A DNA stretch of 16,157 bases from CAZTXD01 sp964617995 (GTDB taxonomy: Bacteria; Actinomycetota; Acidimicrobiia; Spongiisociales; ZC4RG35), in the NCBI GenBank assembly GCA_964617995.1, contig CAZTXD010000080.1, positions 1 to 16,157 on the forward strand, read 5' to 3'. The translations under genes and the position numbers were made by a program. The notes below the pieces were generated by a model, which had not been told where the DNA came from, made no database searches, and was given only the letters and a program-made list of their open reading frames with translations. The first letter of the stretch is position 1. Every line of letters begins with the position of its first letter. Positions 6,880 through 13,317 of the stretch are shown here, in pieces.

Positions 6880-7662
6880 TCAGTTCAAGCGTAAAGGCAC
6901 ACCCGCCTCCTCGAATCCCAAGCGGGTGGCGGCCGCCGACAGTCGACCATGATCGGCGGTGGAGTAGAGGGTCACACTCCCGGTCCCGTCGGCGGTGCTG
7001 CGCTGACGAGCGATCCGGGCGGTCTGGTCGGCCACGGCCGGGGCGGGGTCGATGATGTCCACAGCCGGCCCCAGGACCTGGGCGATGACCCCGGTCAACG
7101 CCGGATAGTGGGTGCAGGCGAGCACCAGGGTGTCGACGTTGGCGTCGAGCAGAGGCTGGAGGCACGAGCGCACCTCCTCGACGGCGATCGGGCCCGAGGT
7201 GACACCGGCCTCCACCAGCTCCACCCACCTCGGGCAGGCCACCGTGTGCACGGTCACGTCGGAGGCGAAGCGATCCACCACCGAGGAGAACAGCTCGCCC
7301 TGAAAGGTGGCGCCGGTGGCCACCACTCCGATCACTCCCCTCCGGGAAGCTGCCGCTGCCGGCTTGACGGCCGGTTCCATACCGACGAAGGAGGTATTCG
7401 GGTGCGTCTGTCGCAGTTCGTGGAGGGCGGCGGCGGAGGCGGTGTTGCAGGCGATCACCACGACATCGCATCCGGAGCGGATCAGCCATCTCGTCACCTC
7501 TTCGGCGCGCCGGCGAACCTCCTCCAAAGTGGACGTGCCATAGGGGGCGGCGGCGTGGTCGGCGACATACACGAGGTCGGTGACCGGTAGCACCGATCTG
7601 ATCTCGGCCAGCACACCCAGTCCGCCTATCCCTGAATCGAACACTCCGATCATGGGCATCAT
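6880..7662 (-). CDS. murI: Glutamate racemase
   Basis: Interconverts L- and D-glutamate in the cytoplasm, supplying D-Glu for peptidoglycan. The 260-residue protein carries the two-cysteine, cofactor-independent racemase set: FDSGIGGL (8-15) with Asp9 and Ser10; VYVADHAAAPYG (31-42); the first catalytic cysteine Cys72 in ACNTASA; and the second, Cys183, in LACTHYPALTG followed by the expected DPAPAVADQ near 225-233. Length and order are normal. Three in-frame ATGs begin the gene (7662, 7659, 7653) and no strong Shine-Dalgarno separates them; the first is given, but a start at 7653 is equally compatible. The gene is divergent from the SDR gene across 74 nt and is first in the minus-strand operon that ends with menF. 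Confidence 0.95.
   Translation of the reverse strand: MMPMIGVFDSGIGGLGVLAEIRSVLPVTDLVYVADHAAAPYGTSTLEEVRRRAEEVTRWLIRSGCDVVVIACNTASAAALHELRQTHPNTSFVGMEPAVKPAAAASRRGVIGVVATGATFQGELFSSVVDRFASDVTVHTVACPRWVELVEAGVTSGPIAVEEVRSCLQPLLDANVDTLVLACTHYPALTGVIAQVLGPAVDIIDPAPAVADQTARIARQRSTADGTGSVTLYSTADHGRLSAAATRLGFEEAGVPLRLN
6888..6893 (-). promoter_or_regulatory. Candidate internal -10 (TACGCT) before the MerR-like gene
   Basis: Read on the minus strand, TACGCT lies inside the last codons of murI, with 9 nt between it and the ATG at 6878. The same hexamer stands 8 nt before the membrane-protein start at 13318. It could give a near-leaderless transcript of the MerR-like gene and menF, separate from murI. 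No -35 was recognised. Confidence 0.25.
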
Positions 7663-7710
7663 CTCAGCAGAGGGCGGGCCGGTTGTGGTGTCATCTACTG
7701 GTAGCGTCGA

Positions 7711-7732
7711 CTCTCCCCCTGCGAGAGGAGAG
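7711..7732 (+). promoter_or_regulatory. Hairpin that could mask the SDR ribosome binding site
   Basis: CTCTCC (7711-7716) pairs perfectly with GGAGAG (7727-7732). The right arm is the Shine-Dalgarno of the gene starting at GTG 7737. It places a 6-bp stem directly over the ribosome binding site, which could lower or regulate translation. Such purine/pyrimidine complementarity can also arise by chance. Confidence 0.35.
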
Positions 7733-7736
7733 CCGT

Positions 7737-8501
7737 GTGGATCTGAACGGAGTGTCCGCCATCGTCACCGGAGGCGCGTCCGGTCTGGGAGCGGCCACAG
7801 CCAGGAGGCTGTCTGCCGCCGGCGCAGTGATCGTGATCGCCGACCTGCAGGAGGAACTCGGCGAAGAGGTGGCATCCGAGACTGGCGGAGCGTTCGTCCC
7901 CACCGATGTGACGATCGCCGACCAGGTGGAAGCGGCCGTGGCAACTGCCGTCGAGATGGGAGCTCTGCGGGTGTTGGTGAACTGTGCCGGTATCGGGCCG
8001 CCGGCGCGGACGGTCAACCGAGACGGTTCGCCCCACGACCTCGGCCAGTTCTCGACCGTGGTGGGCGTAAACCTGATCGGGACGTTCAACTCCATTCGTC
8101 TGGCAGCAGCCACCATGGCCAAGACCGAGCCCGTGGACGCGGCGGGGAGCCGCGGTGCCATCGTCAACACCGCCTCCGTTGCCGCCTTCGATGGCCAGAT
8201 CGGGCAGGCCGCCTACTCGGCCTCCAAGGGCGGCGTGGTCGGTATGACCCTGCCGGTGGCCCGGGACCTGTCCTCGATCGGGGTGCGGGTCAACACCATC
8301 GCTCCCGGGTTGATCGACACTCCTCTGTTGGCGGGATTGCCCGAGCCAGCCCGCGAGTCGCTGGGAGAGCAGGTCCTCTTTCCTCGCAGGCTAGGACGCC
8401 CCGACGAGTACGCCGAGCTGGCCTACTTGCTCCTCACCCACGACTACATGAACGGAGAGACGATCCGTATGGATGGGGGGATCCGCATGGCTCCCAAGTG
8501 A
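7737..8501 (+). CDS. SDR dehydrogenase, HSD10 / 3-hydroxyacyl-CoA dehydrogenase type
   Basis: A 254-residue classical short-chain dehydrogenase, probably NAD-dependent. Seen: cofactor loop TGGASGLG (11-18); Asp36 at the end of beta-2 (IADLQ), which favours NAD over NADP; NCAG (82-85); the catalytic set Asn112, Ser147, Tyr160 and Lys164 (YSASK); and APGLIDTPLL (189-198). The segment TVNRDGSPHDLGQF...VNLIGTFN together with LAAATM and the C-terminus GETIRMDGGIRM closely resembles type-II 3-hydroxyacyl-CoA / 2-methyl-3-hydroxybutyryl-CoA dehydrogenases rather than FabG. It probably acts in beta-oxidation or branched-chain amino acid breakdown. The GTG at 7737 is preferred over upstream starts because GGAGAG lies just before it and the SDR fold begins at once. 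It is alone on its strand. Confidence 0.88.
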   Translation: MDLNGVSAIVTGGASGLGAATARRLSAAGAVIVIADLQEELGEEVASETGGAFVPTDVTIADQVEAAVATAVEMGALRVLVNCAGIGPPARTVNRDGSPHDLGQFSTVVGVNLIGTFNSIRLAAATMAKTEPVDAAGSRGAIVNTASVAAFDGQIGQAAYSASKGGVVGMTLPVARDLSSIGVRVNTIAPGLIDTPLLAGLPEPARESLGEQVLFPRRLGRPDEYAELAYLLLTHDYMNGETIRMDGGIRMAPK

Positions 8502-8540
8502 CACCCACCCCTTCCTTGGACGCCAGCAAACGGCCGCCCC

Positions 8541-8602
8541 TTCTTTGGTTGTGTGCGAACGGATACCGTTCTGTCGGATACCGTTCCCTGACAACCAAAG
8601 AA
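8541..8602. repeat. AT-rich nested inverted/direct repeat element between convergent genes
   Basis: The gap between the SDR stop (8501) and the sufE stop (8607) holds a perfect 12-bp inverted repeat, TTCTTTGGTTGT (8541-8552) and ACAACCAAAGAA (8591-8602), enclosing 38 nt. Inside are two exact 12-bp direct copies of CGGATACCGTTC (8560-8571 and 8575-8586). Each has palindromic character (AACGG-ATA-CCGTT at 8558-8570; CGG-ATA-CCG at 8575-8583). Folded, this is an outer stem with two inner hairpins. The element is 48% G+C by count, far below its surroundings. CCCCTTCCTTGG (8508-8519) and CCCCTTCTTTGG (8537-8548) also repeat. It could be a bidirectional terminator, a repressor site or a small inverted-repeat element. 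There is no T-tract and no obvious target duplication. Confidence 0.8.
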
Positions 8603-8606
8603 CGGA

Positions 8607-9035
8607 TCAGGCCGCGGCCGGGGCGACCTGACGCTTGAGCCGGGCGAGGATGGCTCCCATCCCCCGCAATCGGAGTGGGGTCACCACCTCCTCCAGCCCC
8701 ATCCCGACATAGAAATCGTCGGGGACCGCCAGCACCTCCTCCACCGAGGCGCCCTCGAGCCCGTCGAGGAGGAGCCCGGCGTAACCGCGGACGGTGGGAG
8801 ATTCAGGGGGAGCGGAGAAGAACATATGCACGGAGCCGTCGTCGTCGATCTCGGTGGCCAGGAAGAACGGCGTCTGGCATTCGGGCACCTCCTCGAGGAG
8901 GCCGGGGTCGTCGGTGTAGCGGGCGGGAAGGTCGGGCAGCCGGCGCGAGTAGTCGAGGAGTGCCTCGAGGCGGAACTCCTTGGGGGACGTGGCGAACACG
9001 TCGACGATGGTCTGGAGTCGTGCCGGGAGCGGCAT
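8607..9035 (-). CDS. sufE: SufE-family cysteine desulfurase partner
   Basis: A 142-residue protein that accepts sulfur from a cysteine desulfurase for Fe-S cluster assembly. Seen: an N-terminal helix MPLPARLQTIVDVFATSPKE; the family segment LLDYSRRLPDLP (26-37); the active Cys53 in VPECQTPFFLATEIDDDGSVHM-type context; an SAPPES loop; and VRGYAGLLLDGLEG (82-95). Length is typical. The frame can be extended to a TTG at 9071, but the added residues are not family-like, so the ATG at 9035 is chosen. The gene is divergent from sseA; in Mycobacterium tuberculosis a SufE-like gene (Rv3284) also neighbours sseA (Rv3283), which supports a functional pair. No sufBCDS genes are in the window. Confidence 0.88.
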   Translation of the reverse strand: MPLPARLQTIVDVFATSPKEFRLEALLDYSRRLPDLPARYTDDPGLLEEVPECQTPFFLATEIDDDGSVHMFFSAPPESPTVRGYAGLLLDGLEGASVEEVLAVPDDFYVGMGLEEVVTPLRLRGMGAILARLKRQVAPAAA

Positions 9036-9094
9036 GCCCCCATTGTCGCCCTCCCATGCACGCTGTGCCAAGACGCGCTAGCGTCGGGGAAAAG

Positions 9095-9110
9095 CACTAC
9101 CGTCGTAGTG
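9095..9110. promoter_or_regulatory. Perfect inverted repeat in the sufE/sseA divergent region
   Basis: CACTAC (9095-9100), a 4-nt CGTC spacer, and GTAGTG (9105-9110) form an exact dyad 23 nt before the sseA ATG and 59 nt before the sufE ATG. A TAGCGT hexamer (9079-9084) that might be a -10 lies just to the left, so the dyad would fall near the start of an sseA transcript. It could be an operator or a short hairpin in the leader. The rest of the 98-nt gap shows nothing clear except AGGAG (9122-9126), the sseA ribosome binding site. Confidence 0.4.
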
Positions 9111-9133
9111 GAAACCTATCCAGGAGCGATCAC

Positions 9134-10009
9134 ATGCCTGCCGTCAGGGACGAGAACCAGAGGTTCACACAGTACGCCGATCCCGGGATGCTGGTGTCGA
9201 CGGACTGGCTGGCCGAGCATCTCGCCGACCCTGCCGTGGCGGTGGTGGAGTCCGACGAGGACGTTCTCCTCTACGAGACTGGTCACATACCCGGAGCCGT
9301 CAAGATCGACTGGCATCAGGATCTGAACGACGCGGTCGTCCGCGACTACGTGGACGCCGAGTCGTTCGCCCGCCTCCTTGCGACTAAGGGGATAGCTCCC
9401 GACACCACCGTCGTCTTCTACGGCGACAACTTCAACTGGTGGGCGGCGTACGCCTTGTGGGTGTTCTCCCTGTTCGGGCATGCCGACGTCCGACTGCTCG
9501 ACGGCGGCCGCCAGAAATGGCTGGAGGAGGGACGGGAGATGACGACCGACGTCGACGAACGGGCGCCGACCGACTATCCGGTTCCCACCCGCGACGACTC
9601 CCGGATCAGGGCCTTCCTCCCCGATGCCATCTCCCACTCCCGGTCCCGGCTTCCCCTCGTCGACGTGCGTTCCCCGGAGGAGTACAGCGGCGAACGTATG
9701 CACATGCCCGACTATCCCAACGAAGGGGCATTGCGGGGTGGTCACATCCCCGGGGCCGCCAACGTGCCCTGGAAGCGAGCCGCCAACGACGACGGCACGT
9801 TCAAGGCGCGCCCCGACCTGGAGGCGATCTACCTGCAGGAGCAGGGTCTGTCACCCGACGACGACGTGATCGCCTACTGCCGTATCGGTGAGCGCTCCTC
9901 TCACACCTGGTTCGTCCTCACCCATCTGCTCGGCTTCGATCGCGTCAGGAACTACGACGGCTCCTGGACCGAGTACGGGAACGCCGTGAGGGTGCCCATC
10001 GAGCGCTGA
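9134..10009 (+). CDS. sseA: Two-domain thiosulfate/3-mercaptopyruvate sulfurtransferase (rhodanese)
   Basis: Transfers sulfane sulfur from a donor such as thiosulfate or 3-mercaptopyruvate to an acceptor, via a cysteine persulfide. The 291-residue protein has two tandem rhodanese domains. The N-terminal domain (about 20-140) has GHIPGA (50-55) but YGDNFNWWA (96-104) where a catalytic Cys would be, so it is non-catalytic, as usual for the N domain. The C-terminal domain (about 165-290) has VDVRSPEEY, RGGHIPGAANVPW (201-213) and the active loop CRIGERS (239-245) with Cys239. The loop points to thiosulfate-type over the CGSGVTA mercaptopyruvate loop. The ATG at 9134 follows AGGAG by 7 nt. The gene is divergent from sufE, suggesting a shared role in sulfur supply, and its 3' end lies 6 nt from the convergent lysA stop. 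Confidence 0.92.
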   Translation: MPAVRDENQRFTQYADPGMLVSTDWLAEHLADPAVAVVESDEDVLLYETGHIPGAVKIDWHQDLNDAVVRDYVDAESFARLLATKGIAPDTTVVFYGDNFNWWAAYALWVFSLFGHADVRLLDGGRQKWLEEGREMTTDVDERAPTDYPVPTRDDSRIRAFLPDAISHSRSRLPLVDVRSPEEYSGERMHMPDYPNEGALRGGHIPGAANVPWKRAANDDGTFKARPDLEAIYLQEQGLSPDDDVIAYCRIGERSSHTWFVLTHLLGFDRVRNYDGSWTEYGNAVRVPIER

Positions 10010-10015
10010 AGCCCC

Positions 10016-11287
10016 TCAAGCGAGGTCGGTGGCGAGGAGATCATCGACCGTCTCCCTACGCACGACCACCCGGGCGTCTCCGCCCGAGACGAAGACCACC
10101 GGTGGCCGGAGCACTTTGTTGTAGTTGGAGCCCATCGAGTGGCCGTAGGCCCCCGTGACGGGGGTGGCCAGCAGATCACCCACGGCGAGGTCGTCGGGCA
10201 CGAAGGCGTTGCCCACGAGTATGTCCCCCGACTCGCAGTGCTTGCCCACCACCCGCACCTCCCGGGGCCGGGGGGCGTCCACGGCGCGGGGAAGGAACGT
10301 CTCGTAGCCGGATCCGTAGAGGATGGGGCGGGGATTGTCGCTCATACCCCCGTCGACGGCCACGTAGGTGCGCACTCCCGGGATCTCCTTGATCGTGCCG
10401 ACCCGGTAGACGGTGATCGCGGCCGTAGCCACGATGGATCGACCGGGCTCTGCCCATATACGACCGGAGAAGCCGGCGCTCCTGGCTCTCGACTCGATGG
10501 TCTCCGCCCACTGGGAGATCGTGGGGGCCGCCTCCCAGTTCATGTACGGGACGCCCAGGCCCCCTCCGATCGAGAGCTCCTCCAGGCCCAGAGGCACTAC
10601 GAACCCTGCGATCACGTCGACGGCTTCGGCGAACGATTCGGCACGGAAGACCTGCGACCCGATGTGGGCGTGGATCCCGATGAGGTTCATGGCGTCCGAG
10701 TCGCGCACCCTGGCCACCGCGGCGGCGGCCGCTCCCGACGAGACGGTGAAGCCGAACTTGGTGTCGTCGTGACCGGTGCGGATGAACTCATGGGTATGGG
10801 CTTCGACGCCGGGCGTGATCCGCACCATGACCGCCGGTGGGTCTGCGCCGGCGTCGACGAGTGTCTCCACCCGGTCTATCTCGTCGAAGGAGTCGACCAC
10901 GAGAACCCCCACCCCGGCATCGAGTGCCGCTCGCAGCTCGGTCATCGACTTGTTGTTCCCGTGCATGACCAGACGCTCCCCGGGGACGCCCGCCGCCAGG
11001 GTCACAGCCAGCTCCCCGAGAGTCGACACGTCGATCCGCATACCCTCCTCGTGCGCCAGTTGCGCCATGGCCCTACAGAGGAACGCCTTGGCGGCGTACA
11101 CGGCGGTGCCGCCGAAAGCCGCCACCGCCTCCCGACACCGTCGTCGGATGTGGCCGGTGTCGTATATGAACAGAGGTGTTCCCAACTCGTCGGCGAGGTC
11201 GATCACGTCGCATCCACCGATCGACAGGCGACCATCTCCCTCGACCCGGGCCGAGTCCGGTAGCAGCGAGCCTCGGAGCGGGTTCAC
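10016..11287 (-). CDS. lysA: Diaminopimelate decarboxylase
   Basis: A PLP enzyme that decarboxylates meso-diaminopimelate to L-lysine, the last lysine step. The 423-residue protein is a fold-III decarboxylase: PLP lysine Lys67 in YAAKAFLCRAM; GIHAHIGSQ (194-202); the phosphate-binding GGGLGVPY (241-248); EPGRSIV (280-286); the second-subunit motif CESGD with Cys341; and the C-terminal YGHSMGSNYNK (381-391). Length is normal. The GTG at 11287 overlaps the stop of the upstream CoA ligase as GTGA. The open frame continues into the ligase gene, but that translation is arginine-rich and non-homologous. The usual actinobacterial neighbours argS and hom are absent here; the gene is instead downstream of an acyl-CoA synthetase. 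Confidence 0.95.
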   Translation of the reverse strand: MNPLRGSLLPDSARVEGDGRLSIGGCDVIDLADELGTPLFIYDTGHIRRRCREAVAAFGGTAVYAAKAFLCRAMAQLAHEEGMRIDVSTLGELAVTLAAGVPGERLVMHGNNKSMTELRAALDAGVGVLVVDSFDEIDRVETLVDAGADPPAVMVRITPGVEAHTHEFIRTGHDDTKFGFTVSSGAAAAAVARVRDSDAMNLIGIHAHIGSQVFRAESFAEAVDVIAGFVVPLGLEELSIGGGLGVPYMNWEAAPTISQWAETIESRARSAGFSGRIWAEPGRSIVATAAITVYRVGTIKEIPGVRTYVAVDGGMSDNPRPILYGSGYETFLPRAVDAPRPREVRVVGKHCESGDILVGNAFVPDDLAVGDLLATPVTGAYGHSMGSNYNKVLRPPVVFVSGGDARVVVRRETVDDLLATDLA

Positions 11288-13215
11288 AGGCGACCGATTC
11301 CGTCCAGAGCGTCGGGGTTCTCGAGGCTGGACAGATCTCCGGGCGGCTCGCCCAGCGCCAGAGCGCGGACGACACGCCGCATGATCTTGGCGGAGCGGGT
11401 GCGGGGAAGATCGTCTACGAGCCGGACGGTCCCGGGCCGGAACGCCTTCCCGAGCGTGCGGACCACGGCCTCGGAGACACGTTCGGTCAGGTCTTCGCGG
11501 ACGTCGGCGCCGGGAGCAGGCACCGCGTATATCGCCACCACTTCGCCTTTCACCGGATCCGGCACGCCCACGGCAGCGGCCATGACTATCTCGTCGAGCG
11601 CGACCACGGCCGACTCGATCTCGGCCGGACCGACCCGTTTGCCGGCGACGTTGAGGGTGTCGTCGGATCGCCCGTGCAGATACCAGAAGCCATCCTCGTC
11701 GATGGACGCCCAGTCGCCGTGGACCCACACACCCGGGAAGCGCTCCCAGTAGGTGGCCAGATAGCGGTCGGGCTCCTTCCAGAATCCTCTGGTCATCCCC
11801 GGCCACGGCTTCCTCACCACCAGCTCTCCCACCTCTCCCCGGACGGGGGCGCCGTCAGCGTCGACCACGTCGGCTGCCATTCCCAAGGATGGGCCACCGA
11901 GGGCGGTGGGCTTCACCCCCTGGAGCAGGTTCACCGACAGGATGCACGCCCCTATCTCGGTGCCGCCGGAGATGTTGACGATGGGCACGGTCTCTCCGAG
12001 CAGGTCCTTGAACAGCCACCACCAGGGATCGGGGTTCCACGGCTCGCCCGTGGAGCCGACCACCTGAAGGGAGGACAAGTCGTGTTGTAGGGCGATTTCC
12101 GCCCCGTGGGGCTGGAGCGTGCGGATCAGAGTGGGGGAGACTCCCAGGTGGGTGATCCGGTGCTTGGCGACGATATGCCAGATCCGATCGGGCCCGGGAT
12201 GGTCGGGGGAGCCGTCGTAGGTGACTATCCCGGCCCCGTTGGCCAGTCCGGCCACCACCATCCACGGCCCCATGATCCACCCCATGTCGGTCGCCCACAT
12301 GAGCCGGTCCCCGGGGTGGAGGTCCGTCTGGAAGGCGCCTTCCTGGGCGATCTTGACGGTGAGACCCCCGTGGACGTGAACGGCGCCCTTGGGCCGGCCG
12401 GTCGTTCCGGACGTGTAGGCGATCACCACCGGATGCTCCGAGGGGACCGGTTCCGCCTCCGCCGGCTCGGACCGGGCCAGGTCGTCCCATTGGACGTCTC
12501 GTCCGGGCGTCCACGGGACGTCGGAGCGTCCGGCGTAGGCGACCACCACCACACGGTCCACTCCGGTGGGCGACAACGCGATCGCCTCGTCGGCGGTTTC
12601 CTTCATCGCCATCGCGCGGCCACGACGGCTGAAACCGTCGGCGCAGACGAGAGCGCTGGGCCGGGGATCCTCGAGCCGGGCGGCGACCGCCTCGGCTCCG
12701 TATCCGGAGAAGATGGGGATGAAGATGGCTCCGATCCTGGCGATGGCCAGGAAGGCGATCACCGCCTCGGCGGACATGGGCAGGTACACGGCGACGGCGT
12801 CGCCTCGGTTCACACCGAGATCAGCCAGCCCCCCGGCCAGGCGCGCCACCCCTTCGCGGAGCTCGGTGAAGGTGAGTGTGGTTGCCGTGCCGTCCTCCCG
12901 TTCGGCTCTCACGGCCGTCGCATCGGGCGTGGCGGATGCCCACCGGTCTACGCAAGCCGCGCACAGGTTCGTCTCTCCGCCCTGGAACCAGGTCGTCCAC
13001 TCGGGTCCCCGGGACACATCCGAGACCTGCCCGAACGGCGTGGTGAACGGGATCCCGAGATGCTCGACCACCGATTCCCAGAACCAGTCCGGGTCAGCGA
13101 TCGAGCGGCTGAGGAGGGTCGGGTAGTCGGCCAGCCCGTGGCGGTCCATGAACCGGGCGGTGTGTGTTCGGCGTGCACGGTCTGGATCTGCTGACCAGAC
13201 GATCGGCTCGGCCAT
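11284..13215 (-). CDS. AMP-forming acyl-CoA synthetase, acetyl-CoA-synthetase-like
   Basis: Activates a carboxylic acid with ATP and CoA through an acyl-adenylate. The 643-residue protein has acetyl-CoA synthetase architecture: N-terminal ACAS region (about 30-90); the P-loop YTSGTTGRPKG (267-277); GSTGEPWNPDPWWW (397-410); ISGGTEIG (415-422); HGDW with Asp511; GRSDDTLNVAGKRVGPAEIE (525-543); and the catalytic, acetylatable lysine Lys620 in RTRSAKIMRR. Where acetyl-CoA synthetases have WWQTETGG, with a Trp closing the acyl pocket, this protein has SGGTEIG, so Gly417 replaces that Trp. Larger substrates (propionate, butyrate, hydroxyacids) are therefore likely. The ATG at 13215 has GGGAG upstream; 25 further upstream codons lack homology. 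Overlaps lysA (GTGA). Confidence 0.9.
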   Translation of the reverse strand: MAEPIVWSADPDRARRTHTARFMDRHGLADYPTLLSRSIADPDWFWESVVEHLGIPFTTPFGQVSDVSRGPEWTTWFQGGETNLCAACVDRWASATPDATAVRAEREDGTATTLTFTELREGVARLAGGLADLGVNRGDAVAVYLPMSAEAVIAFLAIARIGAIFIPIFSGYGAEAVAARLEDPRPSALVCADGFSRRGRAMAMKETADEAIALSPTGVDRVVVVAYAGRSDVPWTPGRDVQWDDLARSEPAEAEPVPSEHPVVIAYTSGTTGRPKGAVHVHGGLTVKIAQEGAFQTDLHPGDRLMWATDMGWIMGPWMVVAGLANGAGIVTYDGSPDHPGPDRIWHIVAKHRITHLGVSPTLIRTLQPHGAEIALQHDLSSLQVVGSTGEPWNPDPWWWLFKDLLGETVPIVNISGGTEIGACILSVNLLQGVKPTALGGPSLGMAADVVDADGAPVRGEVGELVVRKPWPGMTRGFWKEPDRYLATYWERFPGVWVHGDWASIDEDGFWYLHGRSDDTLNVAGKRVGPAEIESAVVALDEIVMAAAVGVPDPVKGEVVAIYAVPAPGADVREDLTERVSEAVVRTLGKAFRPGTVRLVDDLPRTRSAKIMRRVVRALALGEPPGDLSSLENPDALDGIGRL

Positions 13216-13275
13216 CGATGTGCTCCCTGTTGGTGTCTGCTCACGGGAGAGTATCCGCCGTACATCCGGAGGGAG

Positions 13276-13309
13276 GTGGCCGGGGGCCACGGTCGTTGGC
13301 GGTTACGCT
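13276..13309 (+). promoter_or_regulatory. Inverted repeat and candidate -10 upstream of the membrane-protein gene
   Basis: The 102-nt divergent gap contains GTGGCC (13276-13281), GGG, GGCCAC (13285-13290), a perfect 6-bp dyad. It also holds TACGCT (13304-13309), 8 nt before the ATG at 13318. That spacing suits a leaderless transcript. The dyad would overlap the -35 region and could be an operator. For the ligase on the other strand, GATACT (13255-13250) is a weak -10 candidate with no visible -35. Confidence 0.3.
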
Positions 13310-13317
13310 GGAGCCGC

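Noticed and set aside
9036..9071. TTG-initiated 12-residue extension of SufE
   Set aside because: The added residues are not family-like, and the ATG at 9035 gives the usual SufE length.
10004..10022. Terminator hairpin between sseA and lysA
   Set aside because: Only an imperfect CGCT-GA/TCAAGCG pairing with a bulge is present; too weak to report.
11288..11806. 173-residue N-terminal extension of LysA
   Set aside because: It lies wholly inside the CoA ligase gene, is arginine-rich and unlike any LysA domain; the GTGA overlap at 11284-11287 gives a normal-length LysA.
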